Source: Chryseobacterium sp. 3008163 (lineage in GTDB: Bacteria; Bacteroidota; Bacteroidia; Flavobacteriales; Weeksellaceae). From it: 64,000 bases of DNA. Of this stretch, positions 47,372 through 56,304 are shown one piece after another. Where the stretch lies: positions 2,728,001-2,792,000 of the forward strand of contig NZ_CP033070.1 of assembly GCF_003669035.1 (NCBI RefSeq), written 5' to 3'. Every line of letters starts with the position of its first letter. Position 1 is the first letter of the stretch. The translations under genes and the position numbers were made by a program. Below the pieces are notes generated by a model that saw only the letters and a list, made by a program, of their open reading frames with translations, did no database searches and was not told where the DNA came from.

Positions 47372-49506
47372 ATGAAAGGATTTATTTTTTAGGACTTACC
47401 GCAAGTTCTATGGGTTTTGCACAAACTCAGAATACAGATTCTCTGAAAGTCAGAGAAATCGAAGCTGTCAACTTTACCAAAAGGTTGCCGGTTGCCAAGG
47501 AAATCATCAATGTACAGAAGGATTTAGACGGCAGAAACCTTGGGCAGGATTTACCGATTCTCTTAAAAAACCAAACCTCAATTATCTCTACTTCTGATGC
47601 TGGAAATGGCGTTGGATACACGGGTTTTAGAATTCGTGGGGTTGCAGGAAGAGGAATTAACGTGATGATGAATGGTGTTCCGTTCAACGATTCTGAAAGT
47701 CAGGGAACTTTCTTTGTCAACGTTCCGGATTTAACGAGTTCAGCGTCTCAGATTGTAATACAAAGAGGTGTGGGAACTTCCAACAACGGAGTTTCGGCTT
47801 TTGGGGCAAGTATCAATGTGATTTCTAAAGAGCCTGAAGAAAAGTTTTATTTTAAAACAGATGACAGCTACGGTTCATTTAATACATACAAATATTCTGC
47901 TGAGGTAGGTTCAGGTAAATTCTGGAAAGACCGTCTTTCTGTGATGGGAAGATATACTAATATTCATTCTGACGGATATATCGACAGGGCTTCCTCAGAT
48001 TTGCATTCATACAATTTCATGGCTTTGTTTGAAGAAGGAAAAACGAAACTTCGTCTGATGGCATTTGGTGGAAAAGAAAAAACCTACCAAGCCTGGAACG
48101 GAATCGACAGACAAACTTGGGAAACCAATCCTAGATTTAATTATTCGGGAATGTACACAGATTTGTTTACGGGTGAAGATAAATTCTACGATAATGAAAC
48201 CGACAACTACAGACAAAATCATTATCAACTTTTATGGGAACAAAGATTCAATGACAAATGGAATTTAGAAACGACTCTTCATTATACCAGAGGAAAAGGA
48301 TATTACGAAAACTATAAAAGAGTTGACGAAACTGATGCAAAGGGTACTCATTACTCAAATTATAATCTGCCAATACCTATTGTAGGCGGTTCTCCAGTAG
48401 AAATCACAGATTTTATCAGAAAAAAATGGTTAGATAATGATTTTTACGGAGTAGTTTCTACTTTATATGGAAAGTTCGAGAAGTTAGATGTAAATGTAGG
48501 AGTAGTTGCCAATCAATATTACGGAAGGCATTTCGGAAATGTAACAGGAGTTTACTTTCCACAAATTGATGAACATGAGTATTACAGAAACCGCTCTGTG
48601 AAAAACGAAATTGCAGGTTTTGCTAAAGCTTTGATTAAAGTAAATGATTTCGAATTTTTTGGAGATTTACAATTAAGAAATATCGATTACGACACAAAAA
48701 TTTTAGCTGCAGGAGACGGAGAGGGTGCAGATGTTAAGCGTAATTGGTTGTTCTTTAATCCGAAAGCCGGTGTTAATTACAGAATAGGGAATGGCAAAGT
48801 TTTCCTTTCTTATGCTCACGCACAACGCGAGCCCAACCGTGACGACATTTTTGCAAATCCTGATGTAAAATCTGAAAAGTTGCATGATTTTGAAGCAGGT
48901 TTAGAAAAACAGTTCGGAATTGTGTCATTGACTGCCAATTTATATTATATGTATTATGTGAATCAGTTGGTTTTAAACGGCGAGTTGAATAATGTCGGTG
49001 CTTTTATCAGAACCAATTCCGGTGAAAGTTACAGAAGAGGAGTTGAGTTGGGTGCTTTGGCGAAACTTTCTAAACAATGGGAAATCTCAGGAAATGTAAG
49101 TTTAAGCCAAAACAGAAACCTTGATTTTAATATAGAAAACGACGATGTCGTAAGAGAATTGGGCAACACGGAAATTTCTTTTTCACCCAATGTCATTGCG
49201 AATTTAGGATTGAGATTTACGCCCAATAAAAACTTCGAGTTTGCTTTGATGAATCAATATGTTGGAAAGCAGTATTTAGACAATACAGAAGATAAAAATC
49301 TACAGCTAAAAGATTATTTTCTAACCGATTTTAATGCACAATATCATTTTAAAATAGCTAAAAATGATATCGCTTTAAAGTTATTAGTCAATAATTTATT
49401 CGATAAAAAATATGTTAACAACGGAGCTGTTTGGTATGGTGAACCATATTATTATTCTCAGGCAGGAGCCAATTTCATGTTTGGGATCAGCTGGAAAATT
49501 CAGTAA
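47372..49506 (+). CDS. TonB-dependent receptor, probable thiamine uptake, frameshifted at start
   Basis: ATG 47372 begins a signal peptide (MKGFIFLGLTASSMGFAQ) but is interrupted after six codons; one extra T in the T6 run 47385-47390 restores it, giving 711 residues. A TonB-box-like segment, then a plug (GRNLGQDLPILLKNQTSIIS, GYTGFRIRGVAGRGINVMMNG, VQRGVGTSNNGVSAFGASINV in part) and a 22-strand-type barrel with the C-terminal motif YSQAGANFMFGISWKI. It would take up its ligand across the outer membrane using TonB energy. The TPP riboswitch in its leader argues for thiamine or a precursor. Riboswitch-linked TonB receptors are known from the Bacteroides group. Confidence 0.9.
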
Positions 49507-49565
49507 TAAAATTAAACACCATTTCATGTCATTATATTTTCAGTAAAGTTCAGATTAAATTTTTG

Positions 49566-49585
49566 AAGACTGCTTCGGCAGTCTT
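49566..49585 (+). terminator. Terminator after the TonB receptor gene
   Basis: AAGACTGC, TTCG tetraloop, GCAGTCTT and a T run. Confidence 0.9.
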
Positions 49586-49613
49586 TTTGTTTTAAACTAA
49601 ATAACAAAAGCTA

Positions 49614-49716
49614 TTCCCACAGATTTCACAGATTTTCACAGATCAAACGGTTGAGGTATGATAAATTTTAAGCTTATTTGAAAAAAATCTGTGTAGATCT
49701 GTGTGATCCGTGGGAA
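49614..49716. repeat. Palindromic repeat with CACAGAT units
   Basis: Left arm 49614-49643 (TTCCCACAGATTTCACAGAT and onward) is complementary to the right arm 49687-49716, which ends GATCCGTGGGAA. Each arm holds two or three CACAGAT units. This pattern recurs, from memory, in intergenic regions of many flavobacteria and may be a REP-like or MITE-like element. Confidence 0.65.
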
Positions 49717-49770
49717 GCATTCGATCGTTTATATTGCAAAGAAATCTCTGAAAAAGTCACGGAAAAGTTA

Positions 49771-49778
49771 TAAATTTG
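49771..49778 (+). promoter_or_regulatory. -7 promoter box (TAAATTTG) of the HU-CCDC81-like gene
   Basis: Fits TAnnTTTG, seven bases before the ATG at 49786. Separate from the palindromic repeat upstream. Confidence 0.5.
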
Positions 49779-49785
49779 CCGTCAA

Positions 49786-50547
49786 ATGAATATTTCAGCT
49801 TACATTTTAGACTATTTGAAACAATTTGGAACGGCCACCATTCCGAAGTTTGGTGTATTTTCTCTGGAAAATTCTAAAGCAGTCCTCAACTCAGAAAACG
49901 GAAGCATCCTTCCGCCCTCCACCAAAATTGCGTTTCATTCTGATTATCAGGTTTTATCTGATGATTTGGTGCAGTTTATCAGCAGTCAGAAAGCGGTTTC
50001 AAAAGAAGCAGCAGAAAACGAATTGCAGATTCAAACTGATTTTTGGAAAAAGAAATTGCAGGCAGAACAGGTTTTGGAGATTCAAGATCTTGGAACTATT
50101 TTCATCGAAGACGGACAGCTTCATTTTAAAGGAAACCGTTTAGAATCTGATCATCCCGATTTTTATGGTTTAGAAGAAATCCACTTTTCAGATATTAACA
50201 AAGGTGAGACTTTTGAAACGCCTAAAAATATAGAGAAAGATTACAAATTCAATAAATCAATCCTTTGGATTTTCTTGTTCATCGTTCCGGTTTTAGGAAT
50301 GTTGTATTTAGCATACACCCAGCAGGAATTGATTTTCGGAAAAAAATCTTTTGATAATGTTTCGGTACAGACCAAAACGAAAAGGATTGAAAAGAAAATT
50401 TCGGTAAAAATTGATTCAGTTCAGATAAAAAAAGCAGATTCTTTAAAAGTTTTTAAGGCAGATTCTTTAAGAAAAGATTCAATAAAACAAGCTGCAAAAA
50501 CTTGGAAACCAAGCTCCCAAAAAAGAAAATCAAGATGGCAAAAATAA
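49786..50547 (+). CDS. HU-CCDC81-like domain protein with one membrane helix
   Basis: A 253-residue protein. Residues 1-130 match the bacterial HU-CCDC81 pattern: MNISAYILDYLKQFGTATIP, FGVFSLENSKAVLN, ILPPSTKIAFHSDYQ, and a second HU-like unit. A membrane helix lies near residues 163-183 (ILWIFLFIVPVLGMLYLAY). The C-terminal tail is Lys/Ser-rich with the degenerate repeat KKADSLKVFKADSLRKDS. Related proteins often end in a SPOR peptidoglycan domain; none is seen here. It probably links cytoplasmic DNA or protein partners to the envelope. It overlaps the thioesterase gene by 13 bases. Confidence 0.75.
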   Translation: MNISAYILDYLKQFGTATIPKFGVFSLENSKAVLNSENGSILPPSTKIAFHSDYQVLSDDLVQFISSQKAVSKEAAENELQIQTDFWKKKLQAEQVLEIQDLGTIFIEDGQLHFKGNRLESDHPDFYGLEEIHFSDINKGETFETPKNIEKDYKFNKSILWIFLFIVPVLGMLYLAYTQQELIFGKKSFDNVSVQTKTKRIEKKISVKIDSVQIKKADSLKVFKADSLRKDSIKQAAKTWKPSSQKRKSRWQK

Positions 50548-51056
50548 AAAAAGCGTCAGAATCTCTGACGGTGATGACCAATATCGTACTTCCCAATGAT
50601 ACCAATCAGTTGAGAAATCTTTTCGGAGGCGAATTATTGGCAAGAATGGATCGTTGTGCTTCCATCTCAGCAACCAGACATTGCGAAAGAAGAGTAGTAA
50701 CAGCTTCTGTAAACCACGTTTCATTTGACCATCCGATTCCGGAAGGAGGAATCGTTGTGATGGAATCTAAAGTTTCGCGTGCATTCTCAACATCAATGGA
50801 AATTTATGTTGATGTTTGGTTGGATGATCCAATTAATCACAAAAAAATTCAGACCAATAAAGGAATTTACACTTTCGTGGCGGTGGATGAGTTTAATAGA
50901 CCCATTCCGATTCCTGCAATGGAACCTGAGACGGAGCTTGAAGTGGAAAGATTCGATGCCGCGTTAAGAAGAAAAGAGCTTTCTCTAATTCTTTCAGGAA
51001 GAATGAAGCCATCAGAATCTGTGGAACTTAAGAAATTATTTCAAGATCCTTCTTAA
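50535..51056 (+). CDS. Acyl-CoA thioesterase, hot-dog fold
   Basis: A 173-residue enzyme hydrolysing acyl-CoA to free acid and CoA. The ATG at 50535 (MAKIKKASESLTVM) is preferred to an upstream in-frame ATG at 50502. Conserved blocks: VLPNDTNQLRNLFGGELLARMD, where the Asn and Gly residues shape the active site, and TASVNHVSFDHPIPEGGIV. This matches the YciA/BACH group. It overlaps the preceding gene, indicating co-transcription. Confidence 0.9.
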   Translation: MAKIKKASESLTVMTNIVLPNDTNQLRNLFGGELLARMDRCASISATRHCERRVVTASVNHVSFDHPIPEGGIVVMESKVSRAFSTSMEIYVDVWLDDPINHKKIQTNKGIYTFVAVDEFNRPIPIPAMEPETELEVERFDAALRRKELSLILSGRMKPSESVELKKLFQDPS

Positions 51057-51077
51057 AATAAATAAATTAATAGTAAA

Positions 51078-51135
51078 TCTACGACTCTGCTTAGCTTGAT
51101 AAAATATAAAAAATCATTCTGAGCAGAGTCGTAGA
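51078..51135. repeat. 14-bp inverted repeat, dispersed-repeat type
   Basis: TCTACGACTCTGCT at 51078-51091 is exactly complementary to AGCAGAGTCGTAGA at 51122-51135, with a 30-base AT-rich centre. The sequence recalls a family of short repeats in Chryseobacterium intergenic regions. It could also act as a terminator for the thioesterase gene, though no T tract follows closely. Confidence 0.6.
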
Positions 51136-51173
51136 ATTTTAAGGTAAAATATCAATAGTTAATTTTAAAAAAA

Positions 51174-52105
51174 ATGAAGATTCTCCTTTTAGATAAAAAT
51201 CACCCGCTCATCACCGAACAACTTTTAGAAAAAACTTTATTTTGGAAGAAGATTTTACGTCTTCTTACAATGAGGTTTGCTATAAAATTGAAAATTATGA
51301 AGGGATCATCATCAGAAGCAGAATTCCTTTAGACCAAAACTTTTTAGAGAAAGCAAAAAACCTTAAATTCATCGCCAGAGTAGGAGCGGGAATGGAAAAT
51401 ATTGATATTCCTGTTGCTGAAAAATTAGGAATTCAACTGATCAATTCTCCTGAAGGAAACAGAGATTCTGTTGCCGAACATGTTGTCGGAATGTTATTGA
51501 TTTTAATGAACCGACTTTTCATTGCCTCAAACGAAGTGAAAAACGGAATCTGGCTGCGTGAAGAAAACCGTGGTGACGAATTACTCGGGAAAACTGTCGG
51601 GTTGATTGGTTATGGAAATATGGGGAAAGCAACTGCCAAAAGACTTTCGGGTTTCGGGTGCAAAGTAATTTTTCATGATATTCTTCCTAGTCTTTCAGAT
51701 GAATTTGCGACGCAGGTTTCTTTAGAAGAATTGAAAGAAAATGCTGAGGTTTTGAGCCTGCATATTCCTTTGACAGATTCAACAAATTATTTAGTGGATG
51801 CTGAATTTATTTCTGAGATGAAAAATGATTTCTACATTGTCAATACAGCAAGAGGAAAGAATGTAGAAACGGAAAGTTTAGTTAAAGCTTTAAAATCAGG
51901 AAAGGTAAAAGGAGCTTGCCTTGATGTTTTGGAATATGAAAAGGCTTCATTCGAAAATCTGGAAACAGAAAATGAAGATTTAAAATACCTTTTAAACTCT
52001 GAAAAAGCCATTGTGACGCCTCATATTGCTGGCTGGACGCATCAGAGCAAACAAAAATTAGCTCAGGTAATTGTTGATAAAATTTTAGCTTCTTATTCGA
52101 ATTAA
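51174..52105 (+). CDS. D-2-hydroxyacid dehydrogenase (SerA-like), frameshifted
   Basis: ATG 51174 opens MKILLLDKNHPLITEQLLEK; one extra A in the A6 run 51229-51234 joins it to the long frame running to 52105, giving 310 residues. The rest is typical: IIRSR at the substrate loop, RVGAGMENID, the NAD-binding GLIGYGNMGKATAK, catalytic Arg in NTARGKN, Glu in CLDVLEYE and His in TPHIAGWTHQS. It reduces a 2-oxo acid with NADH, or does the reverse. Similarity to 3-phosphoglycerate dehydrogenase is clear, but the short form could also act on glyoxylate or other acids. Confidence 0.88.
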
Positions 52106-52198
52106 GCAATTCGGATTATGTTAAATAATTCACAATTTACAATGATTTTTCACGATTCATTTTGAGTTTTATTAAATTGCCACTCATTTTTGAAACTC

Positions 52199-53461
52199 AT
52201 GAAGAAGCTTACTTTTGTACTTGTTACAACCTTATTTTTATTCCTTTTTTCCTGTAAAAACAAATCCGAAAACCAAGAGTCTGTCTCAGAAAACACCACA
52301 AATCTGCCCAATTACGGAAATGTAGATTTGGGGAAAGTATTTTCTCCGGAAGATGCTATTCTTTCAAACAAAGACTTTATTGTTAATTATATCGATCAAT
52401 ATTATAAAAAAGTTTGGGAAGGAAGCGACCTAAGCGGCGGAATTCTGATTGCAAAAGGAAATGATATTCTCTTTGAAAACTACAGAGGTTTTGCGAGAGA
52501 AGGTAATCAAATGCCTATTGATAAAAATACTCCTCTGCATGTAGCTTCAGTTTCAAAAACTTTGACTGCAATGGCAATGCTGAAATTGATAGAGGCAGGA
52601 AAAATAAAATTATCAGATCATTTAACGCAATATTTTCCCGGATTTCCTTATCCGAACGTGACGGTTCAGACTTTACTAGATCAAAGAAGCGGGCTTCCGA
52701 AATACGAATATTTCATCACAAAAATTCAGCCGGCTCCAGCGGAACTTTCAAAAAAATACATTACCAATCAGGATGTTCTGAATATGATCATCAAATACAA
52801 ACCGGAATTGGCAAGAGACACCGACACTGGTTTTATGTATTGTAATACCAACTTTGCACTTCTTGCATTGTTGATTGAGAAAGTAACGAAAACACCTTTT
52901 CCACAAGCAATGCAGGAGATGGTTTTTACCCCTTTGAAAATGACGAACAGTTATATTTTCCAGGAAAAAGACATTCCGACTGCGGCTCAATCATTTTATT
53001 ACGGAGGAAACAGATTGTATCCTTTGGATCGTTTAGATCTAATTTATGGGGATAAAAATGTTTACACCACGCCAAGAGATCTGTATAGTTTTTCAAAAGC
53101 AATGTTTTCAAAAGATTTTTTAAAACCTGAATTGAAAGAGATGATTTTTGCACCTTATAGTAATGAAAAGGCAGGACAAAATAATTACGGCTTAGGATTC
53201 AGAATGAAAATTTTTGATAATGGTGAAAAATTGACGTATCACAACGGCTGGTGGCACGGAACTAACTCGGTGTTTGCCCATCTTTTAAAGTCTAAAGTAA
53301 CCATCGTTGCCATTGGTAATAAATATTCAGGGAAGGTGTATTCTGCTTTGGCACTTTCAGGGTTATTCGAAGATTTTCCACCTCAGAAAGATAAGCTGAA
53401 TCACATTATGAATGATAATCAGGATACTTTGAAAACCGGAACTGAGGTTTTTGGAGAATAA
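52199..53461 (+). CDS. Serine hydrolase lipoprotein, class C beta-lactamase fold
   Basis: A 420-residue lipoprotein. ATG 52199 starts MKKLTFVLVTTLFLFLFSCKN with the lipobox Cys near residue 19; a TTG nine bases upstream is rejected. The hydrolase domain has the catalytic SxxK in ASVSKTLTAMAML, YxN in FMYCNTNFALLAL and HNGWWHGTNS in place of KTG. Such proteins are usually esterases, peptidases or penicillin-binding-like enzymes; resistance cannot be inferred. It acts on the periplasmic or outer face. Confidence 0.85.
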   Translation: MKKLTFVLVTTLFLFLFSCKNKSENQESVSENTTNLPNYGNVDLGKVFSPEDAILSNKDFIVNYIDQYYKKVWEGSDLSGGILIAKGNDILFENYRGFAREGNQMPIDKNTPLHVASVSKTLTAMAMLKLIEAGKIKLSDHLTQYFPGFPYPNVTVQTLLDQRSGLPKYEYFITKIQPAPAELSKKYITNQDVLNMIIKYKPELARDTDTGFMYCNTNFALLALLIEKVTKTPFPQAMQEMVFTPLKMTNSYIFQEKDIPTAAQSFYYGGNRLYPLDRLDLIYGDKNVYTTPRDLYSFSKAMFSKDFLKPELKEMIFAPYSNEKAGQNNYGLGFRMKIFDNGEKLTYHNGWWHGTNSVFAHLLKSKVTIVAIGNKYSGKVYSALALSGLFEDFPPQKDKLNHIMNDNQDTLKTGTEVFGE

Positions 53462-53465
53462 TGTT

Positions 53466-53473
53466 TATTTTTG
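53466..53473 (+). promoter_or_regulatory. -7 promoter box (TATTTTTG) of the Ig-like lipoprotein gene
   Basis: Fits TAnnTTTG, 13 bases before the ATG at 53487. It overlaps the in-frame codons after 53451, so the later ATG is the likely start. Confidence 0.5.
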
Positions 53474-53486
53474 CTCAAATATATTC

Positions 53487-55250
53487 ATGAAAAGAATTCT
53501 TCTCTTACTGATTGTCAGTTTTCTTGTGCATTCTTGCGCAAGAGTCGGTTCGCCGGTTGGTGGGCCGAAAGATACTTTGGCTCCACAGTTTTTAAGTTCG
53601 AATATTGACACGACCAGAGTCAATGTGAGAAGAGATATTAAAGAATTGAGAATAGATTTTAATGAATACATTACGTTGAAAGATGTGAGCAAAAATCTAA
53701 ATATTTCTCCGCCTATCGAAAATATCACAAGAATTTTGCCTTCAAATATTGCCAATAAATATTTAATCATTCAGTGGTCAGATACGCTTCAGGCAAACAC
53801 AACGTATAATTTTAATTTCGGAAATTCAATTGCAGATAACAGTGAATCTAATATTTTAAGATATTTTAATTTCGCTTTTTCTACAGGCGAAAAACTCGAT
53901 GATCTTTACATAAGTGGTGAAGTGAAGGATGCTTTCACCATCAAAAAACAGAACAGCAGCGAAAATAAAATGGTTGTCGGCTTATATCAGTTGAAAGACA
54001 CTATTGATTATAAAAAGAAACCTTACTATATCACAAAGGTAGATGACGACGGATATTACGAGCTTAATTATCTAGCTCCGGGTAAATTTAAAATCATAGC
54101 ATTTGACGATGAAAACGGTAATTCTATCTACGATCCGGGGAAAGAAAAAATAGGTTTCCAGAAAGATACTATAAACATAGAAAAGTCGATTTCAGGTTTA
54201 AATTTAAAACTATATCCATCTAAAAAGCTATTCAAAAAACCTGAACTGAAAGAAATTCAGGGTGGTATTTTGATGTCATTTGAAGGAAATCCGGGTGAAG
54301 TGAAAGTTGTTTCTAAAAACGAAAAACTTCAGGATTATAAAGTAACGCATATTCCAAAATCAGATTCTGTACGAATTTGGTTTGATGCAGTGAAAAGTAA
54401 TATCGGACAAACGGTTACTGAGAATCTCAAATTTGCTTATGAAGCAGACGAGAGAAAAGATTCTACATCGGTTTTTTATAAGTATAATGCAAAAAATACA
54501 ATGACAGTCGATAATAATATCGGCGGTTCTATACTTCCTCCCAAAAGCGATTTCAGGTTAGTTTCAAATTATGTAGTAGATAAGATAAGCCCAGAAAAAT
54601 GGACTTTAAAAGTAGACAGTCTTACCACCCAGAATTTCACAGCTAAAATTTCCGAGTCAAATCCTTACGAGATTTTAGTTCAGTCTGATTTTATTGCCGG
54701 GAAAAAATATCAGTTGACAATTCCTAAAACCACCGTTTCTTCTTATTATGAAAAGAATGCTGAGTCTAAAAGATTCGATTTTGAAGCAGATAAAGCTGAA
54801 AATTATGGAAGTTTTAATTTTATACTTACCAATGCGCCCACTACAAAATATTGGATTCAGCTGTTAGATACATCAGAAAAGGCAGTTTACCAAAAATACA
54901 CCAGCGGAAATGCTGTTAAATTTGATATTGTAAAACCGGGCGACTACATCGTAAGAATTTTGGTTGACAATAATGGCAATAAGCGTTGGGATGAAGCCGA
55001 TTTTGTAAATCAAGTTTTTGCAGAAGATTCATATCTCTATTATAAAATGGTTGTAGCAAGGCCTTTGTGGGAGTCTAAAGAAGAGTGGGATCTCAATGAT
55101 AAAAGAACTTTTGAAGGCATAAAAGAAGCTCCTAAAAAGAATAATGAAGATACGGAACAACTGCAGCCAAGTTTTAATAATAACAATGGTACTTTAAATA
55201 ATCCTACACAGTCAGGTACAAGAACTAGAACGCCACAACTTACGAGATAA
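53487..55250 (+). CDS. Ig-like domain lipoprotein (Big_5 type)
   Basis: A 587-residue lipoprotein: MKRILLLLIVSFLVHSC with the lipobox Cys at 17. The next part, RVGSPVGGPKDTLAPQFLSS and ELRIDFNEYITLKDVSKNLN, is a clear Big_5-type Ig-like domain. Later: a carboxypeptidase-regulatory-like region (DGYYELNYLAPGKFKIIAFD) and further beta domains, then a Gln/Asn/Thr-rich tail. It is probably surface or periplasmic; function unknown, possibly gliding or envelope related. Its stop shares one base with the next start (taATG). Confidence 0.82.
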   Translation: MKRILLLLIVSFLVHSCARVGSPVGGPKDTLAPQFLSSNIDTTRVNVRRDIKELRIDFNEYITLKDVSKNLNISPPIENITRILPSNIANKYLIIQWSDTLQANTTYNFNFGNSIADNSESNILRYFNFAFSTGEKLDDLYISGEVKDAFTIKKQNSSENKMVVGLYQLKDTIDYKKKPYYITKVDDDGYYELNYLAPGKFKIIAFDDENGNSIYDPGKEKIGFQKDTINIEKSISGLNLKLYPSKKLFKKPELKEIQGGILMSFEGNPGEVKVVSKNEKLQDYKVTHIPKSDSVRIWFDAVKSNIGQTVTENLKFAYEADERKDSTSVFYKYNAKNTMTVDNNIGGSILPPKSDFRLVSNYVVDKISPEKWTLKVDSLTTQNFTAKISESNPYEILVQSDFIAGKKYQLTIPKTTVSSYYEKNAESKRFDFEADKAENYGSFNFILTNAPTTKYWIQLLDTSEKAVYQKYTSGNAVKFDIVKPGDYIVRILVDNNGNKRWDEADFVNQVFAEDSYLYYKMVVARPLWESKEEWDLNDKRTFEGIKEAPKKNNEDTEQLQPSFNNNNGTLNNPTQSGTRTRTPQLTR

Positions 55251-55707
55251 TGGAAACATTCAAAAAATAGTGTTCTGGAGTCTGGTGGCTTTTGCGCTGA
55301 TTCAGTTTATACCCACCGATAAGATCAATCAGCCTGTAAATAGTACTGTCAACTTTATCGAAGTTAAAAAATCACCTTCAAAAGTTGTCGGATTACTGAA
55401 AAACGCTTGTTATGATTGTCATTCTAACGAAACAGTTTACCCTAAATATGCTTACATAGCACCTTTCTCGTGGTCAGTGAAAGATCATGTGAATGAAGGA
55501 AGAGAACATCTCAATTTTTCAGTCTGGAATACTTACAACAAAGATTTGAAAGAAAATATGCTTAAAAATGCTGTACAGACTCTTCAGAATAAATCAATGC
55601 CAATGCCCGCATATATTGTCTATCACGACGAAGCTAATTTATCTGAAGCAGAAAGAACTGTTTTGATCAATTATTTCGAGGAAATTTTGAAGTCTAAATC
55701 TTATTAG
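55250..55707 (+). CDS. Haem-binding domain protein, frameshifted at start
   Basis: ATG 55250 (METFKK) overlaps the previous stop by one base. A stop follows at once, but one extra A in the A6 run 55262-55267 restores reading through a membrane helix (IVFWSLVAFALIQFIP). The restored protein is 152 residues. The domain has one c-type haem motif, CYDCHSNE near residue 50, followed by WSVKDHVNEGREHLNFSVW and MPMPAYIVYHDEANLS with candidate Met ligands. This matches the Haem_bd family of small anchored cytochromes. It could carry electrons in the periplasm. Confidence 0.85.
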
Positions 55708-55722
55708 ACCAAAAACAAAAAT

Positions 55723-55774
55723 CCCACACATTTTAAAAGGTTACCAAAATTTTGGTTGTTTTAAAATGTGTGGG
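55723..55774. terminator. Long hairpin between convergent genes
   Basis: CCCACACATTTTAAAA and its exact 16-base complement, enclosing a second small palindrome CCAAAATTTTGG. It lies between the stops of the haem-binding and Nudix genes and likely ends both transcripts. Confidence 0.8.
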
Positions 55775-55788
55775 AAATATTTTTAAGC

Positions 55789-56304
55789 TTAAAAATTCTT
55801 TAAGTATTCTTCAAAAAATATTTTCTGAGAATCAAAAGCAATATCATCAAGATTAATTTCCGAAACAGGAATCCATTGAGTTTCTGAAATTTCAGAGAGT
55901 TCTAAATTAACTTCAAATTTTTCTGAAACATTGTATTCATAAAACAAATCAATGGTGTTGTAATCAATTTCTTTATACTGATAAACATTTGGAAGGCTTG
56001 TTAGATATTTTAGATTTGTAATGTCAATTTCTAACTGAAGTTCTTCAAAAAGTTCTCTTTTGCAAGTGTTTTCTGCGCTTTCTTTTGGATCTACAAAACC
56101 ACCTGCGAGGTCAAGTTTTCCCTTTTTAGGTTCCTGATTACGTCGGGTAAGATAAATTTCGTCGCCACATCTTATTACGACGGCAACAGCTCCTGCAACG
56201 TTATTGTATAAATTGAAATTGCAATTGGGACAGCTCCATTTTTTTTCGCGGTCCCAATTCAATGATTCTTTGCCACAGTTTGGGCAAAATTTCAATATTT
56301 TCAT
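55789..56304 (-). CDS. Nudix hydrolase with N-terminal zinc ribbon
   Basis: A 171-residue hydrolase of nucleoside diphosphate derivatives. The N-terminus has a zinc ribbon (CPNCGKESLNWDREKKWSCPNC). The Nudix box is complete: GGFVDPKESAENTCKRELFEEL, matching GX5EX7REUXEE. The zinc ribbon resembles the NudC/NADH pyrophosphatase group, but the length is short, so the substrate is open. It overlaps xerD by four bases and is co-transcribed with it. Confidence 0.88.
   Translation of the reverse strand: MKILKFCPNCGKESLNWDREKKWSCPNCNFNLYNNVAGAVAVVIRCGDEIYLTRRNQEPKKGKLDLAGGFVDPKESAENTCKRELFEELQLEIDITNLKYLTSLPNVYQYKEIDYNTIDLFYEYNVSEKFEVNLELSEISETQWIPVSEINLDDIAFDSQKIFFEEYLKNF

Noticed and set aside
52199..53461. 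Antibiotic-resistance beta-lactamase
   Set aside because: The fold is shared by many esterases and peptidases, the KTG motif is replaced and the protein is a lipoprotein; resistance is not supported.
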